64,000 bases of DNA from an uncultured Spirochaetia bacterium (GTDB taxonomy: Bacteria > Spirochaetota > Spirochaetia > CAKZLE01), in NCBI GenBank assembly GCA_937125225.1, contig CAKZLE010000020.1, positions 248,001-312,000 on the forward strand, written 5' to 3'. Within the stretch, counting starts at the first letter, position 1; each line of letters begins with the position of its first letter. A model generated the notes under the pieces. That model was not told where the DNA came from and did not search any database. It saw nothing but the letters and a program-made list of their open reading frames with translations. A program made the translations under genes and the position numbers. Positions 45,911 through 54,561 of this stretch are shown piece after piece.

Positions 45911-47917
45911 ATGAAAAAAAGTGCTTTTTTTATCCTATTACTTATAGGAATCTTTATGTTCACAAGTTGTGACATAAATATCTTCAGTAGGTTTGAAGAT
46001 ATACCGGTATTCACAGAAACAGAATTGGAGGACGCATTAGGTGATGTTCCAGTCTTGGATGATGGTACTTTAGATCTGGATACACCAGCTGATCCTGGAG
46101 ATCCAGCACCCTTTGAGATCATCGTCGAAGAGGATGACAGTGAAGGAGATCCTGAATCGATCGAAGTCCATGAGAGTCTCGTAGACTATGTGGGTCTTAT
46201 TGATGAGATGACCGATAACGATACCCTTGATGAATTTGAAGCCGGTGGTGGAGACCTTGATGTCGTCGCAGACAACTTGGAGATCATTATTGAAAGTGTT
46301 CTCGAGGAGTTGGGGCTTATCGATCCTGATGGTGGAATAAGCGATCCTGGTGAGAGGACTTTCGAAGAGATCGTAGACGAAGCTTTTGAAGATGATTTTC
46401 CTGATGGAGTTCCAGATGAAGATGTCGAACAACTTCGTGAGGTCCTTCAAGAGGCCGCTGCTGCATCAGTAGCAGTCCAATTGGCCGCAGATGATAATGC
46501 AGGTGCCCTTGTAGAGGATACTGCAGATATCGTATTGGGAATGTTAGGAGGTATGGATATCTTCGGAGACAGATCTAGAGGTTATACCGATAGAGTACTC
46601 GGCCTCTATGATGATGATCCCGCAGACATTGGAATCTATAATAATCTGGCAACAAGACTACAGATAGTATTAGAGGGTCATGATAAAGATGGTGATCCAC
46701 AGTCCTATGTATTATTCTATAAATTGGTAGATGATCCTGAAAATCCAGGAGAAATGATTCCAAATATCAAATTCCTCACATATGCAGATGTAGATGGAGA
46801 TACTAATCTACCTGTTGTCGCTACAGCTGACATTGATGGAAGATCATCTATCATCGACCTTACAGACTTCTATGATCCAACAGATGCTGATCTTGATTAT
46901 TATGTGATAGATCCGGGTGAAGCTGATGCCCTTCCGGGTGTCACCCTTGCAGAACTCTTGACCTTTGTTGATGCCAAGGTCGGAGAGGTGACCGATGGTA
47001 CTGGGACCAATCTTAATTGGATCCTGAGTACGGTATATGGGCAGTATGTCGAATACTTCCCTAGTCTCTTAGATGTCGATCTTGGTGGTGAGGGTGACAA
47101 CCCTGTTGAGGCTATCATAGACTCTTTTAGTGAGACGATCACCGTCGAGACCTTTGATTCTACTATTGCTACTTTTGATGAGATAGGAGATTCAGCAAGA
47201 GGTTTAGCTGCTACTGTATCTCTTGAAAGGAATGGGGAGGACTTTGAACTTACCGGCTTGACTGATACCTTCCTCACAGATGAGGGATATCTGAACAGTG
47301 ATGGTTTCAATTTTGCCCTTATGGGTATGATAGGACTTGGAATGGATTATACCTTCAAACTTGACTCATCAGATCCGATCGGGATCATACCATTGGCACC
47401 GATAGCTGAGATGATCAAAGCTGATGATGCTTTCAAGGTAGAGATGTTCGGTACTGCTCTACCCGCTCTGCCAACTCCTTCAGACCCACCAGAAGAAGGA
47501 GATCTCCCTGTGATCCCTGCTGATGAGTTTATGCGAATAACGATCAACTATGCTGCAGATATGCTTCCCTATGACTATGATGAAGATCTCGATGGAAATG
47601 GAGATGGAGATTTCCCACTTGGATTACAGGAAGAGGTCATCACGAGAGGGACCTACTATGATGATGAGGACTACGCACGAGTTGGTATAGCCTATCTGAA
47701 TCATGCTGGAATCCTGGAAGTACCATATTTCCAAGAAGGGACGACTACTCCAATAGTTGATGCACAAGATCTTCTCGTGAATCCGATTGCTGATATTGGA
47801 GTTGCTGAGAAACTTGTGGCTATGATGGGGTTAATAAACCCAGCTGATCCACTATTCTCAGAGATCGATGATTTCTTGGATGATTCTACAAATTTCGATC
47901 CAGAAACCTGGTTATAA
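45911..47917 (+). CDS. Large acidic lipoprotein, unknown function
   Basis: A 668-aa protein with a lipoprotein signal peptide: Lys-rich start, hydrophobic core, and FTSC lipobox ending at about residue 20. The mature chain is extremely rich in Asp and Glu, with Pro/Asp-rich stretches such as DTPADPGDPAPFE and DEDLDGNGDGDFP that resemble calcium-binding Asp loops. I do not recognise a family. A strong ribosome site precedes it. It is co-transcribed with the outer-membrane barrel gene 16 bases downstream, so the two may act together at the cell surface or in the periplasm. Confidence 0.82.
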   Translation: MKKSAFFILLLIGIFMFTSCDINIFSRFEDIPVFTETELEDALGDVPVLDDGTLDLDTPADPGDPAPFEIIVEEDDSEGDPESIEVHESLVDYVGLIDEMTDNDTLDEFEAGGGDLDVVADNLEIIIESVLEELGLIDPDGGISDPGERTFEEIVDEAFEDDFPDGVPDEDVEQLREVLQEAAAASVAVQLAADDNAGALVEDTADIVLGMLGGMDIFGDRSRGYTDRVLGLYDDDPADIGIYNNLATRLQIVLEGHDKDGDPQSYVLFYKLVDDPENPGEMIPNIKFLTYADVDGDTNLPVVATADIDGRSSIIDLTDFYDPTDADLDYYVIDPGEADALPGVTLAELLTFVDAKVGEVTDGTGTNLNWILSTVYGQYVEYFPSLLDVDLGGEGDNPVEAIIDSFSETITVETFDSTIATFDEIGDSARGLAATVSLERNGEDFELTGLTDTFLTDEGYLNSDGFNFALMGMIGLGMDYTFKLDSSDPIGIIPLAPIAEMIKADDAFKVEMFGTALPALPTPSDPPEEGDLPVIPADEFMRITINYAADMLPYDYDEDLDGNGDGDFPLGLQEEVITRGTYYDDEDYARVGIAYLNHAGILEVPYFQEGTTTPIVDAQDLLVNPIADIGVAEKLVAMMGLINPADPLFSEIDDFLDDSTNFDPETWL

Positions 47918-47933
47918 CAGGAGGAGGTGTATA

Positions 47934-49163
47934 ATGAAAACTAGAATATTTTTTATATTGATCTGTATCAGTCTGATACTTGGAAATGGATTCCTCTTTG
48001 CTGATGGAACAGCTGTGATCGATGATGATCCTGTATATCTTCTCTCACCTCAAGTAGAGGCGATGGGTGGTTCCTATGTCCCTATAGCAAGTGGTTATGA
48101 GGCGCTCTTCACGAACCCTGCGGGTCTATCGAGAAAAGGTGGACAGTTGACCTTCGCAGCCTTGAATGTGGGGCCATATTTTCTCCCAACACAGAATATG
48201 ATCGACCTAGCATTGGGTGTGATCAATGATGAGGATGTCTCAGAGTATACTGACGACCTGCTTTCATTGCTTGATGGACTTGATCTAGAAAGTGGTGTTG
48301 GAACGAATGTGAATGTAGGTTTTGGACTGGCTGCTTGGGGACTCGGACTTGGGTTCCTGACCGATATCGATATGCTCATCACCCAAGAGGGTTCAGCTAT
48401 CTCGATGTTTGTGGACCCTATAGTGACCTCATCTCTTGTAGCTGGAATCTCTCATGGTTTCAGGATGGGAGAAGGAAAACTCCATATTGGTGCTGATGCA
48501 CGAGGTATTGCTCGATTCCGACCGACTGAAAGACTCTCTGTGACCTCTGTGATTAACCTGCTAAATGATGATGGTGGTGATTTTGATCCTATGGATTATG
48601 AGTTTGCCATGAGTCTAGGCTATGGTTTTGATGCCGGTGCTATCATGGACTTCGGTAGTGGTTTTACTGTAGGTGCCACTGTGAACAATATCGGTGGTAC
48701 ACAGCTTGTCACTGCTAACCAGACGATGGCTGGGATCGAAACTGCATTCAATAATTCTGATGGTGATCCTGAAACTTTCTACGACTCACTTGTGGTAGAT
48801 ACGATCGGCGGGTACTCCTATGTTGTCCCTATGTCGATCACTGGTGGCTTCGGATATGATTCACCAGAGAAAGAAATAATGGATTTCAAGTTCTCTGCAG
48901 ATTATACTCATACTTTCTACAGTCAGGAAGAGAATCGAGAGAATGATTCTTTCTGGCAGAATGTTCATATGGGCGCAGAGATCAATCTGCTGAGGATCCT
49001 TAAGGTCCGTGGTGGAATCAATCAGGGTTACTTCACCTTTGGTGGAGGTGTCAACCTCATCGTCCTTGAACTCAATGCAGCATATTACAGCCGAGAGATG
49101 GGTAATTTTGCAGGACAGTCTCAAGGTCAGGCATTCGTAGTTGGAGCAAAAGTAAAACTATAG
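47934..49163 (+). CDS. Outer-membrane beta-barrel protein, FadL/UPF0164-like
   Basis: A 409-aa protein with a cleavable signal peptide (ending near GFLFA). It then has the EAMGGSYVPIASGYEALFTNPAGLSR segment characteristic of FadL/TraF-type barrels. The rest alternates glycine- and aromatic-rich strands and ends in KVKL, a barrel-like C-terminus. Similar proteins in treponemes are proposed transporters for hydrophobic substrates. The frame is open from 47868, but AGGAGGAGG before ATG 47934 fixes the start. It is second in an operon with the acidic lipoprotein, and a strong terminator follows. Confidence 0.82.
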   Translation: MKTRIFFILICISLILGNGFLFADGTAVIDDDPVYLLSPQVEAMGGSYVPIASGYEALFTNPAGLSRKGGQLTFAALNVGPYFLPTQNMIDLALGVINDEDVSEYTDDLLSLLDGLDLESGVGTNVNVGFGLAAWGLGLGFLTDIDMLITQEGSAISMFVDPIVTSSLVAGISHGFRMGEGKLHIGADARGIARFRPTERLSVTSVINLLNDDGGDFDPMDYEFAMSLGYGFDAGAIMDFGSGFTVGATVNNIGGTQLVTANQTMAGIETAFNNSDGDPETFYDSLVVDTIGGYSYVVPMSITGGFGYDSPEKEIMDFKFSADYTHTFYSQEENRENDSFWQNVHMGAEINLLRILKVRGGINQGYFTFGGGVNLIVLELNAAYYSREMGNFAGQSQGQAFVVGAKVKL

Positions 49164-49184
49164 GATGTTGATTCGCTCATGATA

Positions 49185-49209
49185 AAGACCGCCTTCGGGC
49201 GGTTTTTTT
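49185..49209 (+). terminator. Rho-independent terminator after lipoprotein-barrel operon
   Basis: The perfect stem ACCGCC (49188-49193) / GGCGGT (49198-49203) has the stable loop TTCG and is followed by seven Ts. Confidence 0.95.
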
Positions 49210-49217
49210 ATGCTCTC

Positions 49218-49245
49218 TTGCACAACCTCAGATTATCGATATACT
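49218..49245 (+). promoter_or_regulatory. Promoter of histidine phosphatase gene
   Basis: TTGCAC (49218-49223) and TATACT (49240-49245) are 16 bases apart. The ATG at 49253 follows 7 bases after the -10 box without a Shine-Dalgarno. Confidence 0.6.
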
Positions 49246-49252
49246 GAAGAAT

Positions 49253-49876
49253 ATGAAGATCTATATCATGAGACATGCACAGAGCGAAGCGAATAGGAGA
49301 GAGGTCCTCGCCTCTCAGCAGGATTATCCACTCTCAGAAGAGGGCGAGGCACAGGCTCTCCTGATCGCTAAACGTTTTAAGGCTTTTCTTGATGAGAGGG
49401 ACAAAACGATAGAGCATATTATTGCCTCTCCACTTTTACGTGCCCAACAGACAGCTCGACCTTTTGAAGAGGCCTTCGGTGTGAAGTTGGAAACCAACGA
49501 ACTCATCATAGAACAGCATCTTGGAAGATACTCAGGGATGAGTTATCTAGAGATCGAGGATGAGCCTGGATATATGCATGATCGAACGAAGCGGTGGGAT
49601 TGGATACCTGCTGGAGGTGGTGAATCCTATCGAATGCTGGCACAACGGATCGTTGGGTTCTTCAGTACCCTAGAGACTAATGATTGTCTCTGTGTGACAC
49701 ATGCAGTGACCATGAGGCTCATGCATGCAGTATTGACAGATACGCTACCTGACTATCCTGAATGGATCCCTGCTAATGGTGATATCTGGGAGATCGATCT
49801 TGAGAGGGTCGGTGTGGTCCATAGTATCACGACACACCATATGATCCCTGAACTCTTGACTGTCAGTAAAGCCTGA
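49253..49876 (+). CDS. Histidine phosphatase family protein (phosphoglycerate mutase-like)
   Basis: A 207-aa cytoplasmic phosphatase. The catalytic RHG-type motif reads MRHAQSEANRR (RHA), and the second histidine is in VTHAVTMRL; LLRAQQTARPF is the conserved arginine segment. It could be a cobalamin/alpha-ribazole phosphatase, phosphoglycerate mutase-like enzyme or broad phosphatase; the substrate is unknown. It is probably leaderless (see its promoter). Confidence 0.9.
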   Translation: MKIYIMRHAQSEANRREVLASQQDYPLSEEGEAQALLIAKRFKAFLDERDKTIEHIIASPLLRAQQTARPFEEAFGVKLETNELIIEQHLGRYSGMSYLEIEDEPGYMHDRTKRWDWIPAGGGESYRMLAQRIVGFFSTLETNDCLCVTHAVTMRLMHAVLTDTLPDYPEWIPANGDIWEIDLERVGVVHSITTHHMIPELLTVSKA

Positions 49877-49937
49877 GAGTCCTATTAAACCCAAAAGAAG
49901 ATTGCCTTTTTCTCTCTCTAAGCAGTACCTTTATGAT

Positions 49938-50855
49938 ATGAGGAAGATGCGGGTCACAATGTCAGTCCTATTTCTGTTATTCATCACATGCAATGTCAAT
50001 GGAGGGGGGTATATCTCTGTGTCACCGAGTATCAGAGCCTCCTTCAGTGGTGACCGACTAGAGATCGGAGGAGGTCTCAGTATCGAAGGAGGGATCCCGA
50101 CGAGTATCGGAGAGATCATCCCCTCTCTCGGTCTTTATGGAACCTACTATCATAACTATTCCGGCTTTGATATCACTGGTATCGAGTATAGGATCTCACC
50201 AATGATCACTTTTGATTCGATGATGTTCTCTGAATCTCTCGGTACGAATCTCTGGTATGGGAGGGGGGATATTGCACGCTTCAAGCAGAGGACAGGGATC
50301 AATGTATTCACCTTGAAATATCTGTTCGGTGATAGTGAGAGATTCTTACGGATCATCTATGAGAATGATGGGGTCCCCTTTACCTATCTGTTCTTGAGTG
50401 ATACCGAGGACCGGTATCGAACGGCCTCCCTCTATGTGTCTTTTCTTGATATTAAAGAGGATGAATCTATCTCCTTCGGGATGAGATTATTCACGGGGAA
50501 CAGGTTGAAATCTGAAGAGACAGATGAAGAGCCACCCGCATTGGATTCTTTCGGGTATGAATACCCCTTTGGCTTCGTACATGAGGTAGGGGAACCCTAC
50601 CGGGGGTCACTACTATATGTTGATTATCGAGAGGGTCCCCTGAGGTTGCGTGCAGGTATAGATGATGATCGTTATCGACATCTCATACAGAACTGGATAG
50701 CTCATGGGATCTTGAGTTCCACCGATAAGGCAGGCTTCCGTATCTATGATGACAGTGCGAAGCTGTTATTCTCCCCAGCAGTTGAATTCACCAACTCCTA
50801 TACCCTCTTCGGTGAGGATCGATACCCACTCCCATTTCTCTATACGAGTTATTAA
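49938..50855 (+). CDS. Putative exported beta-barrel protein, unknown function
   Basis: A protein of about 305 aa with an N-terminal hydrophobic signal sequence (MSVLFLLFITCNVNGG region). It then has alternating glycine-rich and aromatic segments (GGGLSIEGG, LGLYGTYYHNYSGF, LGTNLWYGRG) typical of an outer-membrane barrel. I recognise no family. The start is unclear: ATG at 49938, 49947 and 49956 are all possible, and the frame opens at 49902. Its 3' end overlaps the convergent ABC ATPase gene by 4 bases. Confidence 0.6.
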   Translation: MRKMRVTMSVLFLLFITCNVNGGGYISVSPSIRASFSGDRLEIGGGLSIEGGIPTSIGEIIPSLGLYGTYYHNYSGFDITGIEYRISPMITFDSMMFSESLGTNLWYGRGDIARFKQRTGINVFTLKYLFGDSERFLRIIYENDGVPFTYLFLSDTEDRYRTASLYVSFLDIKEDESISFGMRLFTGNRLKSEETDEEPPALDSFGYEYPFGFVHEVGEPYRGSLLYVDYREGPLRLRAGIDDDRYRHLIQNWIAHGILSSTDKAGFRIYDDSAKLLFSPAVEFTNSYTLFGEDRYPLPFLYTSY

Positions 50856-51622
50856 CACCAGGCTTTGAACCATCCATCATGCTGGTCTACATAGATCTCT
50901 GTCTCATAGACCTCCGATAGGAGTTCTTTTGTGAGTAGTTCCTCTTTCTTACCGGAAGCGAAGACCTTACCCTCTTTCATAATGATCACGTGCTCGATCT
51001 CTGGTATGATCTCTGCCAGGTCATGGGTGACTAGTATGATGTTCTTCCCACCTCTTGCAATCGTTCTGATTCGCTCTTTGAATTGTCTCTGAGTCTTTAG
51101 GTCAAGATTCGAGACAGGTTCATCAAGAATGAGCGTTGCGGGCTCATGAACTAGAGCTCTAGCTATAAGAACCCGTCTTGCCTCTCCTGAGGAGAGTCTG
51201 TTCATCTGACGATCCCATAAGTGATCGACACCCATGAACTCCATGAGTTCCAGGCTCTTCTCGATCATAGGTTGGGTCACTTGGTGATTGAAGGTGATGC
51301 CTATACTGCTGAAGAAACCCGATAGTACGATATCAGAGGCGGAGTAGGTAGAGTTACAGAGATCTGTGAGTCTATCAGAGACGATACCCAACTTCTTACG
51401 GAGTTGGAACACGTTCCAACGCGTCTTACCGAAGATAGTCATTTCGAGATCTTCACGATAGATCGGATGCATCTCTTTTGTGATGACCTGGACTAGAGTC
51501 GATTTACCGGCACCGTTTGGCCCGATGATAGCGATATGCATCCCCTGTTCTATATCGAGAGACAGGTCATCTAGGATATCCTTCCCCTGTCTTCGTACCG
51601 TAATATGCTTTAGGTGTATCAT
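50852..51622 (-). CDS. ABC transporter ATP-binding protein (ModF-like)
   Basis: A 256-aa ATPase with Walker A GPNGAGKSTLV, signature LSSGEARRVLIARAL, Walker B TLILDEPVSNLD and VTHDLAEI. Where most ABC proteins have the Q-loop glutamine it reads LGIVSDRLTD, as in the ModF/YlmA-type group. No permease or binding-protein gene lies alongside, so it may serve a permease encoded elsewhere or act as a soluble ATPase. It is the last gene in a minus-strand series after the Msr gene (18-base gap). Confidence 0.87.
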   Translation of the reverse strand: MIHLKHITVRRQGKDILDDLSLDIEQGMHIAIIGPNGAGKSTLVQVITKEMHPIYREDLEMTIFGKTRWNVFQLRKKLGIVSDRLTDLCNSTYSASDIVLSGFFSSIGITFNHQVTQPMIEKSLELMEFMGVDHLWDRQMNRLSSGEARRVLIARALVHEPATLILDEPVSNLDLKTQRQFKERIRTIARGGKNIILVTHDLAEIIPEIEHVIIMKEGKVFASGKKEELLTKELLSEVYETEIYVDQHDGWFKAWC

Positions 51623-51640
51623 AGGGGAGAGTATACTGGA

Positions 51641-52477
51641 TCAAAATCGCTTTGTATAGAAATGGCAATAGGGTGAGGAGTTCTTTTTCTCATAATAGTG
51701 CTGGTGATATGGCTCTGCAGGCCAGAATATCCCAGCAGGGAGAAGCTTTGTCGCCGCCAGTATCTTCTTCCTCTTCAGATAGGCGATAAGCTGTTCTGCA
51801 GTCTCCTTCTCCCTCTTGTTATGATAGAAGATCGCAGAGAGATATTGAGATCCGATATCAGGTCCCTGACCGTCTTTCTGTGATGGATCATGTGTTTCGA
51901 AAAAGAGTCTTGCTAGTGTCTCGAAGTCTGTGTGTTCAGGATCATAGAGGACTTCGATAGCTTCAAGATGACCGGTACTCCCCGTACAGACCTCCTCATA
52001 AGTTGGTTCTGAGGTTGATCCTCCTGTATAGCCCACGGTGGTGAGCAGGACCCCGGCTGCTTTGTCCATATGGTACTGGGTTCCCCAGAAACAACCGGAG
52101 GCGAATATGGCTTGTCTTGTCTTGTGGAACTTCATCGAAAGGGAGTTCACACAATGTCTCGTATTCTTATCGGTCAACTGTTCTCCAGTGAAAACATGAC
52201 CAAGATGACCTTCACAACTACTACAGAGGATCTCCGTCCGGTAGCCATCTACATCAGTCTCTCTTTTTACCGCTCCAGGGATCTCTGCATCGAAGCTCGG
52301 CCACCCACAATCAGAGGAGAACTTGTCCTCTGAACGGTATAACGGACTACCGCACTTTCTACAGGTATATATTCCCTGATCGAAATGGTTCCAATACTCA
52401 CCTGAATAGGGAGCCTCTGTACCTTTTCTCTCTAGGATGTATCTCTCTTTATCATTTAATGGTCTTTTGGGTTTCAT
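51641..52477 (-). CDS. msrBA: Bifunctional methionine sulfoxide reductase MsrB-MsrA
   Basis: A 278-aa fusion in the order MsrB then MsrA. The MsrB domain (1 to about 120) has zinc ligands Cys39/Cys42 and Cys85/Cys88 and catalytic Cys109 in RHCVNSLSM. The MsrA domain begins at about 121 with catalytic Cys129 in ASGCFWGTQ. Together they repair both sulfoxide diastereomers of methionine. There is no signal peptide, so it is cytoplasmic. The MsrB-first order is known but is less usual than MsrA-first. Confidence 0.95.
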   Translation of the reverse strand: MKPKRPLNDKERYILERKGTEAPYSGEYWNHFDQGIYTCRKCGSPLYRSEDKFSSDCGWPSFDAEIPGAVKRETDVDGYRTEILCSSCEGHLGHVFTGEQLTDKNTRHCVNSLSMKFHKTRQAIFASGCFWGTQYHMDKAAGVLLTTVGYTGGSTSEPTYEEVCTGSTGHLEAIEVLYDPEHTDFETLARLFFETHDPSQKDGQGPDIGSQYLSAIFYHNKREKETAEQLIAYLKRKKILAATKLLPAGIFWPAEPYHQHYYEKKNSSPYCHFYTKRF

Positions 52478-52537
52478 ATCATTATCCCCTCATAGGATAA
52501 ATATAGGTATAAGCTGAGTAAAAGGAAACCTATTTCA

Positions 52538-53485
52538 TCAGGTGACAGGGAATAGATAACTGCTAAGAGCGATGACGATCGTAAGGGCAAAAAGACTCAT
52601 GATCGTACTGAGCATGACGATCTGTGAAGCCAATTTTGGGGAGTTGTCGGATTCAACGGCTACAAGGGCCGTATTCACTGCTGTAGGCATGGTAGAAGAG
52701 ATGAGGAGTACCTGAGCGATCACGTTTGAGAAGTTGAATAGTTTGATCAATCCGAAGGCGATAATCGGACCTACTACGAGTCTGAGGAATACCGCTACGA
52801 AGACCTTTATCCCCTCTATCTTCCATTCTGTCTTGGCTAACTGGACACCGAAAGTCATAAGGGCAAGCCCGATCATCATATCCTTCATGTAGAGCAATGA
52901 TGGCCAGAAGAACATCGTCTGAAGATCTATGGGGATCGCTTTGAATATCAAAACAGAGATCCCGGCATATATCGCAGGCATCTTGAAGATACTCTTGAGA
53001 GAGTCCTTCCAATGTACAGAGCCATTTCCTCTACGGGCTATATAGAAGCCTAGGGTCTGAGCGCCGATACTCTGGATCAATAAGACAGAGATCTGTATGG
53101 TGATCGCCTGCTCGAAGAGTACCGATGAAGCGAAGACCAAGGTGATGATCGGTAGCCCCATATTCCCTGAATTGAGAAATATCACCGCATTGACGAGGAC
53201 ACTCGATTCGGATCGTGATAATGAAAGGAGACGAGCGAAGATGAGGGCCACTATCCAAGAGACTGCCATGAAGAGCAATATGAAGAAGATGACATAGAGC
53301 ATAGAGAAGGGTATATCTACGGAATAGAGGTTCGCAAAGATGAAACAGGGGGTGACTCCATAGAAGTTGATCTTTGTCAGACTCGTTATATGGAGATCGA
53401 ATTTTTTCTCTATAGAGAATCCTACTGCCATGATGATGAAGACGGGGATGATGTTATGGGTGAGAATATGTAGGATCGTTGACAA
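52538..53485 (-). CDS. AEC-family (auxin efflux carrier-like) transporter
   Basis: A 315-aa membrane protein with about ten spans in two inverted halves. It has the NSGNMGLPI segment at the middle crossover and the STMPTAVNTALVA near the second, typical of AEC carriers, which move dicarboxylates or amino acids. It starts with TTG (53485): GGGGAAG lies about 5 bases upstream on the minus strand and no ATG precedes the first membrane span. Confidence 0.85.
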   Translation of the reverse strand: MSTILHILTHNIIPVFIIMAVGFSIEKKFDLHITSLTKINFYGVTPCFIFANLYSVDIPFSMLYVIFFILLFMAVSWIVALIFARLLSLSRSESSVLVNAVIFLNSGNMGLPIITLVFASSVLFEQAITIQISVLLIQSIGAQTLGFYIARRGNGSVHWKDSLKSIFKMPAIYAGISVLIFKAIPIDLQTMFFWPSLLYMKDMMIGLALMTFGVQLAKTEWKIEGIKVFVAVFLRLVVGPIIAFGLIKLFNFSNVIAQVLLISSTMPTAVNTALVAVESDNSPKLASQIVMLSTIMSLFALTIVIALSSYLFPVT

Positions 53486-53561
53486 TGAGAACTTCCCCGC
53501 TTTTTTTATGATTCATCTACAATCTATAGAGTTTTATGCTCTTTTACAAGCTTGGAGAGCT

Positions 53562-54305
53562 CTAGGAGGTGAATATCTTCCGATCGTTAATAAGATCCTG
53601 GATATCATCATAAATGACATCTGCGGTTTTTGAGAGGCGCTTCACGTCCCTTGATCCGGTAAGTACCCCGATCTTGTAGCCTGCTCTACCACGTTTTGCA
53701 TAGGTCATATCAACCGGAGCATCTCCAACCATGATCACCTCCTCAGGGGAGAGGGAGAATCTCTTACAGAAGGCCTCGAATGATTGGGGATGAGGCTTCT
53801 TCTTGAAATGATCATCATAGGTTGAGATCATATCGATGTGGTTTGATATATTGAAATGTTCGAGACAGATCTGAGTACTCTCAAGATTGTCACTCGTGAC
53901 TATCCCTATGATATAACCTGCCTCTTTGAGTTTACTGAAAAGTGGGATGAGCGACTGCTCATCAGTCTCCTTTATCAATGACTCTTTGATTAGATTCTTC
54001 GATTCATAAAAACCATCTTTGAGACCTTTGACGAGTAATCGGTAGGAGAGTCTGTTTCTCTTACTGAAGATAAAGAGATTGAACAGCATATATGGGCCAT
54101 TATGTTTGAAGATCAATCCATCAGGATTGATCCCATCTGTACCGATCCCAAGGAGTTCGAGGATCGCATGCTTAAGCCTCTTATCCTGAGTTCTTCCCTG
54201 TGATTCGAGGAGGAATTCAATATTCTCACGAAATACAGGGGCCCAGACGGTGTAATAGTCAAAGAGGGTCCCATCTTTATCAAAAATAACAGCTTTATAA
54301 CTCAT
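53562..54305 (-). CDS. HAD-superfamily phosphatase (phosphoglycolate phosphatase-like)
   Basis: A 247-aa hydrolase. Motif I FDKDGTLFDYY carries the nucleophile and acid Asp, motif II is IGIVTSDN, and motif IV MVGDAPVDMTYAKRG. The helical cap lies between residues about 15 and 110. It resembles Gph and related sugar-phosphate or nucleotide phosphatases; the substrate is unassigned. It lies 76 bases upstream of the AEC transporter on the same strand. Confidence 0.88.
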   Translation of the reverse strand: MSYKAVIFDKDGTLFDYYTVWAPVFRENIEFLLESQGRTQDKRLKHAILELLGIGTDGINPDGLIFKHNGPYMLFNLFIFSKRNRLSYRLLVKGLKDGFYESKNLIKESLIKETDEQSLIPLFSKLKEAGYIIGIVTSDNLESTQICLEHFNISNHIDMISTYDDHFKKKPHPQSFEAFCKRFSLSPEEVIMVGDAPVDMTYAKRGRAGYKIGVLTGSRDVKRLSKTADVIYDDIQDLINDRKIFTS

Positions 54306-54464
54306 GGTTAGCTACTGTACCATAATTGACCTGTTACTGCCATAAATAATGATATGCATATGGTTAAAAAGTTCCATAATTGGTATATGGTCAAAGAGCG
54401 AGTGAAGGTGTTAAAAGATTGGGTTTACCCGTTAAAACTTCTCAATAGCTCTTTTAAGAGTAGC

Positions 54465-54498
54465 CTTAAACGAGATGGCTTAAACGAGATGTTAAACG
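54465..54498. repeat. 14-bp tandem repeat upstream of plsC-like gene
   Basis: CTTAAACGAGATGG (54465-54478) is followed directly by CTTAAACGAGATGT (54479-54492) and a partial third copy TTAAACG (54492-54498). It is located 64 bases before the acyltransferase start in a 256-base intergenic region. It could be a set of regulator half-sites or slipped-strand repeats. Confidence 0.5.
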
Positions 54499-54561
54499 TT
54501 TATTGCTAATTTTCTAGTAACAGGGTACTATTCTATTATCAATAGGATAGGATTATTACTT

